Positions 36,792 to 40,919 of a stretch of 40,919 nucleotides of DNA are shown in pieces. The position numbers and the translations under genes are program-made. The notes under the pieces were generated by a model that worked only from the letters and a program-made list of their open reading frames with translations, did no database searches and was not told the DNA's origin. Each line of letters begins with the position of its first letter. Position 1 is the stretch's first letter. Location: positions 1 through 40,919 of the IMG/VR virus record IMGVR_UViG_3300030118_003239. One strand, written 5' to 3'. The stretch is from a virus.

Positions 36792-38115
36792 CGTTCTCAC
36801 CCCACTTTTGTTTTGCTTGGCTTGGGTCGGTCAGCGGCCCGATACGGCACATGACACCCTTTCGCCCACGCCCCTTACTTTTAGGGGTGTATTCAGCATA
36901 CCACGGTTGACCTTTGAGGTTGTCGTCAATCCAACGCTTGGCGGCGGTGTAGTCGCCCTTAGTGATGATTCGTGCGATTTCCTTCAACAAAGTGGAACGG
37001 GTTATGTCTTGCATCCAAAACGCATCACGGATGAGCCGTGCGTCGGAGTCCATGACAGACCGCCTCATCATCAGCGCAGACTCAAGCAAAGCAAGCAACT
37101 TCTCATCCAACTCAATTTTCAGAACTTGATTGCCAACCCATTCTTCTTTTAGCATAGAATAACCGATGGCAAGGCGGCGGAACAAGTCGGCTTCAAATGA
37201 ACGCAGGTCGGGACGGTTGAGCCAATGCCCCAACTCATCGCTGAACTGCACACCGCTTGGGGGGTCAAAGATGGCTTCAAGCATACGGGTGTTGACCCAA
37301 TTACGGATGTTGATAACTTCGGTTGCGAGAGCGGCGCGAGTCTCCCGTGTCATGTTTGACTGCATGTGTTGAGCGTGTTTGTATTGTGCTTCCTTCTCCG
37401 GCGACATTTCAATGTCAATGATGAATAGGCGACGGTCAAGACCGGACTCCATTTCAAGACGGCTCGGTTGCGTCCCGCCCCACATGGTATAACGGGTATT
37501 GTATTGTACCCACCCACTACGCATGGCTTTCTGAACTCGCCCGTTGTCAAGAGAAGTAAGCAGTTGGTTTTTCATGTCGGTGCTGTGGTCTTTTTTGTTG
37601 GCGTCGGTGAGCGACGACGATTCCTCAAAGCCGAGGAAGCCGCCGCACATTTCACGGGCGAGGGGACGGCCCATGATGTTGCCATCCTCGTCTACGGAGC
37701 CAAACATGCCAGCCTCCGTGATGCTGTTCGGTCCCATCATTGTACGGAAGCCTTCGCCGGTGTTGAAAGCCGTGGGGCTGTAAAGGATGCCTGTTCCTTC
37801 TGAAAGGAACATATTGATGAGCATACTTTTACCGGAACCCTTTTCTCCACGCATGAGGATGTGAATGCGGGTGTCGGCAAGTTGCGACATCGGCGTGTAG
37901 ATGGGAGGGTTGTCGTGTCGCAAGGGACAGTTCGGGATATTGAAGTCGGCATTATGCAGGGGGTGAAAATCGCACCGACTACACTTGTTTATGGCGTTGA
38001 ATATGTGCGCCCCTATGGAACATGCGAAGATGGGTATTTTGTCCTCCACATCAACATAGAAGTTGTTCTGTGCGAAACGAACCAACCGGTCAATAATCCT
38101 CGTCAGACCATCCAC
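36775..38115 (-). CDS. MCM-like AAA+ replicative helicase (446 aa)
   Basis: Walker A is GEKGSGKS (residues 90-97). Walker B is GGFLGFEE. The sensor-1 region reads MWGGTQPSR, and the Arg-containing box SGLDRRLFIIDIEM is similar to the MCM LSRFDL segment. Between Walker A and B lies SPTAFNTGEGFRTMMG, then a helix after the Walker B, as in MCM-type AAA+ proteins. The N-terminal part has a Cys/His cluster (C45, C48, C63, H51, H54), probably a zinc site. It is shorter than cellular MCM (about 650-700). It probably unwinds DNA for the viral replisome. Start GTG 38115 overlaps the PAC2-like gene by 13 bases; its ribosome binding site is weak. Confidence 0.75.
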   Translation of the reverse strand: MDGLTRIIDRLVRFAQNNFYVDVEDKIPIFACSIGAHIFNAINKCSRCDFHPLHNADFNIPNCPLRHDNPPIYTPMSQLADTRIHILMRGEKGSGKSMLINMFLSEGTGILYSPTAFNTGEGFRTMMGPNSITEAGMFGSVDEDGNIMGRPLAREMCGGFLGFEESSSLTDANKKDHSTDMKNQLLTSLDNGRVQKAMRSGWVQYNTRYTMWGGTQPSRLEMESGLDRRLFIIDIEMSPEKEAQYKHAQHMQSNMTRETRAALATEVINIRNWVNTRMLEAIFDPPSGVQFSDELGHWLNRPDLRSFEADLFRRLAIGYSMLKEEWVGNQVLKIELDEKLLALLESALMMRRSVMDSDARLIRDAFWMQDITRSTLLKEIARIITKGDYTAAKRWIDDNLKGQPWYAEYTPKSKGRGRKGVMCRIGPLTDPSQAKQKWGENDENEA

Positions 38116-38849
38116 GCCCCTTCATCGTCGTCGGAAAAGAACCGTTGGTCGTTCAACTGGTCTTCCATGTTTCTGATTGTTTTTATGGTGTTTTTAGCCT
38201 TGGTGTGGTCGTAGGAGAACCCCATAGCGACGAACCAATCGCGCACCAACTTCAACGCCTCGGTGTCAATGAATTGCCCCTCATCTTGAGTGACACACAT
38301 GCAAGAAGATTTGAGGCCCATGCGATGTGCTATGAAAGGAAAAATCCATGCGGGAGGGGCAAGAATCATGTCCTTCTCCGGCTGAACCGTTTGGAAATCG
38401 TGAACCAAAATTTCACTTTGTTCGTCGGGACTCGTCATGTTCATGGATGTCACAAACGATATGGTTTCGCAACCGTGCGATTTCAGCCCAATGATGATGT
38501 CACGAATCATTGGATAAGCAACCGACCACATTTCGGTGTTCGCCCCCATTTCAAGAGTGAACTGCGGCCAGTTGGTGATAGCAAGCATCGCCGTTCTTTT
38601 GTTTATCTGCGTCAATGTCCAAGCGGGACTCAACAACTTGGGGAGTTGGTTGAAGGCGTCTACGCATTGATGGCGGGACATGATTTCAACTGCCGGTTTA
38701 TTTTTACCCTCAAGAGACTTACCTACAATCAAAGGGATGAAACCATACTCACCCTCAACATAAACAATGACATTCTTTGGCGCAAAGAAAAGACCGTCTT
38801 TCGGTTTCTCCTTGAAGTAGAAATCAACCGAGCCGTACTGTTCAATCAT
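38103..38849 (-). CDS. PAC2-like protein (proteasome assembly chaperone family), 248 aa
   Basis: The start MIEQYGSVDFYF (ATG 38849) is used because AGGAG lies 8 bases before it. Two other ATGs upstream lie inside the previous gene. The middle shows strand-loop-helix units (TAMLAITNWPQF; YPMIRDIIIGLKSHGCETIS). The end (about 165-235) closely follows the C-terminal PAC2 pattern: an aromatic turn, FIAHRMGLKSSCMCVTQ, FIDTEALKLVRDWFVAMGF, then KAKNTIKTIRNMEDQL. In PAC2 proteins the corresponding part reads like G-L-x-x-x-x-L, D-x-x-A-A, and a long final helix. Archaeal PAC2 relatives act with proteasome assembly or quality control. A viral copy is unusual. The assignment rests on pattern alone. 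Confidence 0.45.
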   Translation of the reverse strand: MIEQYGSVDFYFKEKPKDGLFFAPKNVIVYVEGEYGFIPLIVGKSLEGKNKPAVEIMSRHQCVDAFNQLPKLLSPAWTLTQINKRTAMLAITNWPQFTLEMGANTEMWSVAYPMIRDIIIGLKSHGCETISFVTSMNMTSPDEQSEILVHDFQTVQPEKDMILAPPAWIFPFIAHRMGLKSSCMCVTQDEGQFIDTEALKLVRDWFVAMGFSYDHTKAKNTIKTIRNMEDQLNDQRFFSDDDEGAWMV

Positions 38850-39228
38850 CCAAAGCACTCCTAACGGCATGACGAACAAAGGTTGGCATCCTATCCAGCG
38901 AGCGTATTGTTTTTTTACCGGAAACATAAGCGTCAATGATTTCATCAAGGGACTTCGTATCAACGACACAAACATACCTTGCGTTCTTGATACCCAACTG
39001 TTTGCTTGACTTTTCGGTTCTCATGAGCGTGTCGTTGATTCTGTCGTACCATCCCACGCGCTTGAACAGACCGGACGACAGAAGGGCTTGCGTCATGTTA
39101 GCGAGGCTTGGAGCCGTGCCGTGCGTAGTCATGATGTGTTCTCGGATGAAGTCAGTTCTTTGCTCGCCTGCCTGCGTGACAAAAAAGAATGCTCTCTCAA
39201 CAAGTCGTGCGTTACCTCTACGGCCCAT
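38842..39228 (-). CDS. Helical DNA-binding-like protein, first gene of operon B (128 aa)
   Basis: The protein is helical with a winged-helix-like arrangement in residues about 20-65 (QRTDFIREHIMTTHGTAPS, LANMTQALLSSGLFKRVGWY) and a strand (ARYVCVVDTKSLDEIIDAYV). It could bind the adjacent promoter. No family is recognised. It has AGGATAAG upstream, but the TATA centre is 25.5 bases from the ATG, so a leaderless message is favoured. Confidence 0.55.
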   Translation of the reverse strand: MGRRGNARLVERAFFFVTQAGEQRTDFIREHIMTTHGTAPSLANMTQALLSSGLFKRVGWYDRINDTLMRTEKSSKQLGIKNARYVCVVDTKSLDEIIDAYVSGKKTIRSLDRMPTFVRHAVRSALDD

Positions 39229-39250
39229 GTCTTATCCTATGCTTGTGGGG

Positions 39251-39257
39251 TTATAAA
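39251..39257 (-). promoter_or_regulatory. TATA promoter of operon B (HTH-like protein to winged-helix protein)
   Basis: On the - strand TTTATAA is followed by CCCCACAAGC, the same downstream bases as at the SSB promoter. The TTATAA centre lies 25.5 bases before the ATG at 39228. This promoter drives the MCM-like helicase gene and the genes following it. Confidence 0.7.
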
Positions 39258-39262
39258 TCAAT

Positions 39263-39395
39263 TGTTTCAGTAGATTTGGTGACGGCTGAAAGAAATAAAC
39301 GATGGACTGCGCCGCAGAAGACATAATTCTTTTTTTGTTTCATAGGGATGTAGAAAAAGAATAGTAACTACATTGATGATGCCTTTACTGAAACA
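39263..39395. repeat. 10-bp inverted repeat TGTTTCAGTA / TACTGAAACA flanking an AT-rich segment
   Basis: The left arm is 39263-39272 and the right arm 39386-39395, with 113 bases between. A third partial copy (CTGAAA) is at 39286-39291. By chance an exact 10-bp pair would be expected in only a few per cent of 215-base regions. Because it lies next to a promoter and in the only sizeable gap of the early block, it could be a regulator binding pair or part of an origin. Confidence 0.5.
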
Positions 39396-39443
39396 CCTAT
39401 GAAGAAATGAAAGAATTGATTGATGGGTTCGCAGTAAAGCGAT

Positions 39444-40268
39444 TTATTCTTTTTGTTGATGTTCCAAAGAAGAAAAAGAATCAAGGGATTGGAACCTGCG
39501 AAATTCCAACTCGTCTCTTTCGTAGAACCTCATTCCAGCATCAAGAGGTTTCATTTGCGGGAAAAGAAAGTTGCTGGCTTGGATGTGGGAGAGGTAGGAA
39601 ATGCGAAAACCAAGGTCTGCTGTCAATCCCGTTATGTCGGAAGACGGAAACGATTTCATTCTTTGTGGACGGAAACAGGAATCTGATTTCTCTATGACGG
39701 AAAAAATCAAGTGGCTACCACCTATGCTGTCAGTTATTATCACCTTAAAATCATTGTCAGAATCAAGAGGAATCACGACAGAAGGGATGGTTCTCAACTT
39801 TGTTTTTGTCTGAATTGTTATCGGCATGATGTGGCTCGCCTTAGTCGTATTCTCGTAGAGCATCAAAGTCGGCGTCGTGTCAGAATCAGAAGCCGAGGGA
39901 GAAGCAGAAAGAAGGAAGGTTCCCTTAGTCGGATGTCCGAAGTGGTCTTTCCAATCACCGGTTCTCACCTGCAAGCGCAGATAAGGCCAAGCCTCGCTGT
40001 CGTTGAGCAAGCCATTGACAACCTCTTTACCCAACTCGGCTTCCTTCAAATCGTTATTGACTGGTGGGCGGGGCAACGGGTCATCGGGAAACAAGGAGTC
40101 AAACAGCGACCACAACGCCCGCTTGCCGTGAACCACGATTAGACCACTCGGAGTCTCCAACCCGAAGTAAGGTTGGAAAATCATGTTCTTTCCCTTTTTA
40201 GAATAAGGGTAATAGAAAGTGCATTTCAAATCAGCAGGCCGACAGAATAACCACGAACCTAAGCGCAT
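39444..40268 (-). CDS. Hypothetical protein (274 aa)
   Basis: I do not recognise this protein. From ATG 40268 (overlap TGATG) it has aromatic-rich residues (TFYYPYSKKGK, IFQPYFGLETPSGLIVVHGK) and a beta-rich core (TPTLMLYENTTKASHIMP, VIPLDSDNDFKVIITD, SHLIFSVIEKSD). It ends in a polar helix with EHQQKE. An internal ATG at 40187 has AAAGGGAAAG before it and would give a 247-residue form. The beta core might be a clamp-like or virion fold, but neither is supported by motifs. Confidence 0.55.
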   Translation of the reverse strand: MRLGSWLFCRPADLKCTFYYPYSKKGKNMIFQPYFGLETPSGLIVVHGKRALWSLFDSLFPDDPLPRPPVNNDLKEAELGKEVVNGLLNDSEAWPYLRLQVRTGDWKDHFGHPTKGTFLLSASPSASDSDTTPTLMLYENTTKASHIMPITIQTKTKLRTIPSVVIPLDSDNDFKVIITDSIGGSHLIFSVIEKSDSCFRPQRMKSFPSSDITGLTADLGFRISYLSHIQASNFLFPQMKPLDAGMRFYERDELEFRRFQSLDSFSSLEHQQKE

Positions 40269-40558
40269 CAAGACACCTTCTCAAGCCATTCGTTGAAGGC
40301 TTCCTCATTGTCAAGAGAATAGACGGCTGAAACATAACAATTGCCCCGGTCGGATGTAAGGTTGACATTTTTAGCAACGACTCCCTTCACCTGCCGCATG
40401 ATTTGACCCATAGCGTTGTTGTTCTTCGGCAGATAATTTGCTTTGAGTCCTCGCTGTTTGCACAGATGCACAAGTTGTTCAGCAGAAAGCGGCCTGTCAT
40501 CGTTTTCTTTCAAGACAGCGATGATGGCTTTTTTTAGATGTATTCTATGCTTTGGCAT
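40268..40558 (-). CDS. Winged-helix (HARE-HTH-like) DNA-binding protein (96 aa)
   Basis: Residues 5-60 show a winged-helix: a helix (KKAIIAVLKENDDRPLSAEQ), a second helix (LVHLCKQRGLKA), and NNNAMGQIMRQVKGVVAKNV, the recognition helix and wing, then a strand (NCYVSAVYSL). The sequence from R-P-L-S onward resembles HARE-HTH/winged-helix domains. It may regulate its operon or the host. Its ATG overlaps the end of the 85-aa gene by 14 bases, with no clear ribosome binding site. Its stop overlaps the next start (TGATG). Confidence 0.6.
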   Translation of the reverse strand: MPKHRIHLKKAIIAVLKENDDRPLSAEQLVHLCKQRGLKANYLPKNNNAMGQIMRQVKGVVAKNVNLTSDRGNCYVSAVYSLDNEEAFNEWLEKVS

Positions 40559-40802
40559 CGTTCACGCCCTCCAAACGAACATCAATGACGGTGATGTGTG
40601 CGACATCCTCATGCGGGTCATAATCCGGGTAAATGTGGAGGTGTGCTTCTTGAAGCATATCCTCCCATTCGCCCTCGTGGGTGGAGAAAAATTGCTCCTT
40701 GATGTAGTCAAGAAGGACTTGTTGCTTGGCGGCATAAGACGCAAAAAACGCTCGTTGCGTTGGTCGCTTACCTCGCCACCTTCCGAAATGGTCCCATGTC
40801 AT
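40545..40802 (-). CDS. Hypothetical protein (85 aa)
   Basis: The protein begins with a basic segment (MTWDHFGRWRGKRPTQRAFF), then a helix (KQQVLLDYIKEQFF), an acidic stretch with His/Tyr (HLHIYPDYDPHEDVAHI) and a final strand (ITVIDVRLEG). The stop overlaps the winged-helix start by 14 bases. ATG 40802 overlaps the preceding stop (ATGA), and GGGGTGAG precedes it. No family is recognised. Confidence 0.55.
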   Translation of the reverse strand: MTWDHFGRWRGKRPTQRAFFASYAAKQQVLLDYIKEQFFSTHEGEWEDMLQEAHLHIYPDYDPHEDVAHITVIDVRLEGVNDAKA

Positions 40803-40919
40803 TCTTTCTCACCCCACACGGTTTTTGTTTCTCTCTCGTGCTTGAGAATGACTTCTCGGCAAGGAAGAGAGCAAACACGGTGCAACTTTGCGCTGTGCAT
40901 GGCACCGATAGGCAAGGGC
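40799..40919 (-). CDS. Partial gene at the window end, Cys-containing small protein
   Basis: An open frame on the - strand enters from beyond base 40919 and ends at TGA 40801-40799, overlapping the next ATG (ATGA). The visible residues include HRVCSLPCREVILKHERE and end VWGEKE. A Cys-x3-Cys pair suggests a small zinc-binding protein, but the N-terminal part is outside the window. An internal ATG (Met-His-Ser) could be the true start. Confidence 0.45.
   Translation of the reverse strand, partial: PLPIGAMHSAKLHRVCSLPCREVILKHERETKTVWGEKE

Larger units (their letters stand above)
39229..39443 (-). other. 215-base intergenic region between operons A and B
   Basis: No convincing gene is seen on either strand. 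The longest candidate, a 30-codon frame starting MKQKKNYVFCG, lacks an initiation signal. It contains the operon B promoter (39251-39257), the 10-bp inverted repeat (39263-39272, 39386-39395), a further CTGAAA at 39286-39291, a 6-bp inverted repeat ATGTAG/CTACAT (39348-39353, 39368-39373), and an AT-rich centre with oligo-A/T runs. The T-rich run on the - strand near 39352-39361 may end operon A. Confidence 0.6.

Noticed and set aside
38145-38864. 239-codon + strand frame opposite the PAC2-like gene
   Set aside because: The product is rich in His/Cys/Arg without domain pattern, and no other + strand genes occur in this half of the window.
39257-39343. 30-codon - strand frame MKQKKNYVFCG in the intergenic gap
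   Set aside because: There is no ribosome binding site or TATA at the right distance, and it runs into the operon B promoter; probably non-coding.
1-40919. tRNA or rRNA genes, insertion sequences or integrase
   Set aside because: No cloverleaf-like GTTC-loop with matching stems, transposase DDE or tyrosine recombinase signature was noticed while reading. A tRNAscan-SE run would be decisive for tRNAs.

Overview
The window looks like a 40.9-kb segment of a tailed double-stranded DNA virus (Caudoviricetes-type) infecting an archaeon. The best fit is a magrovirus-like virus of marine Group II Euryarchaeota (Poseidoniales). The replication genes are of archaeal type: family B DNA polymerase, PCNA-like clamp, RFC small subunit, an archaeo-eukaryotic primase, an MCM-like AAA+ helicase, an XPF-family nuclease and a Cas4-like nuclease. 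Promoters are archaeal TATA boxes instead of bacterial -35/-10 elements. The host assignment is inferred from gene content; no search was run.

Layout: the window holds two opposed gene blocks that meet tail to tail at about 19.08 kb. Positions 1-19091 (+ strand) are the late, virion-building block. It holds probable head or decoration proteins, a fibre-like protein, two small membrane proteins that could act in lysis, connector and neck proteins, a LamG-tail terminator fusion, tail tube, a tail-assembly chaperone pair joined by a -1 frameshift, tape measure, and a 2293-aa tail-tip protein. Terminase large subunit, portal, protease and a clear major capsid protein are not in the window and presumably lie beyond position 1 or past the other end.

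Positions 19075-40919 (- strand) are the early, replication and regulation block, in about ten transcription units. Read in the direction of transcription they are: (A) partial zinc protein, 85-aa protein, winged-helix protein, 274-aa unknown (40919-39444); (B) HTH-like protein, PAC2-like protein, MCM-like helicase, small-terminase candidate, several unknowns, winged-helix zinc protein (39228-34618); (C) a run of very small overlapping genes, many of them zinc ribbons, ending in RFC (34573-31899); (D) ssDNA-binding protein and a group I (GroEL-type) chaperonin (31850-29064); (E) RecA-fold ATPase, coiled-coil protein, sliding clamp, winged-helix protein and two zinc ribbons (29041-26288); (F) HTH protein (26247-25939); (G) DNA polymerase B and an adenine-type DNA methyltransferase (25905-22550); (H, I) two small proteins (22506-21892); (J) Cas4-like nuclease, zinc ribbon, primase and XPF-like nuclease (21857-19075).

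Several of these units start with a TATA box centred 25.5-28.5 bases upstream of the start codon. That is the spacing expected if transcription begins at or next to the start codon (leaderless mRNA). Five of the boxes share a longer pattern, TTATAA-N4-RCAM. At least eight zinc-ribbon proteins or domains, half of them in genes too short for ordinary ORF calling, were found by reading the gaps between larger genes. The most unusual items are the GroEL-type chaperonin, the PAC2-like protein (related to proteasome assembly chaperones), the promoter set, and the tail frameshift with a canonical slippery heptamer.
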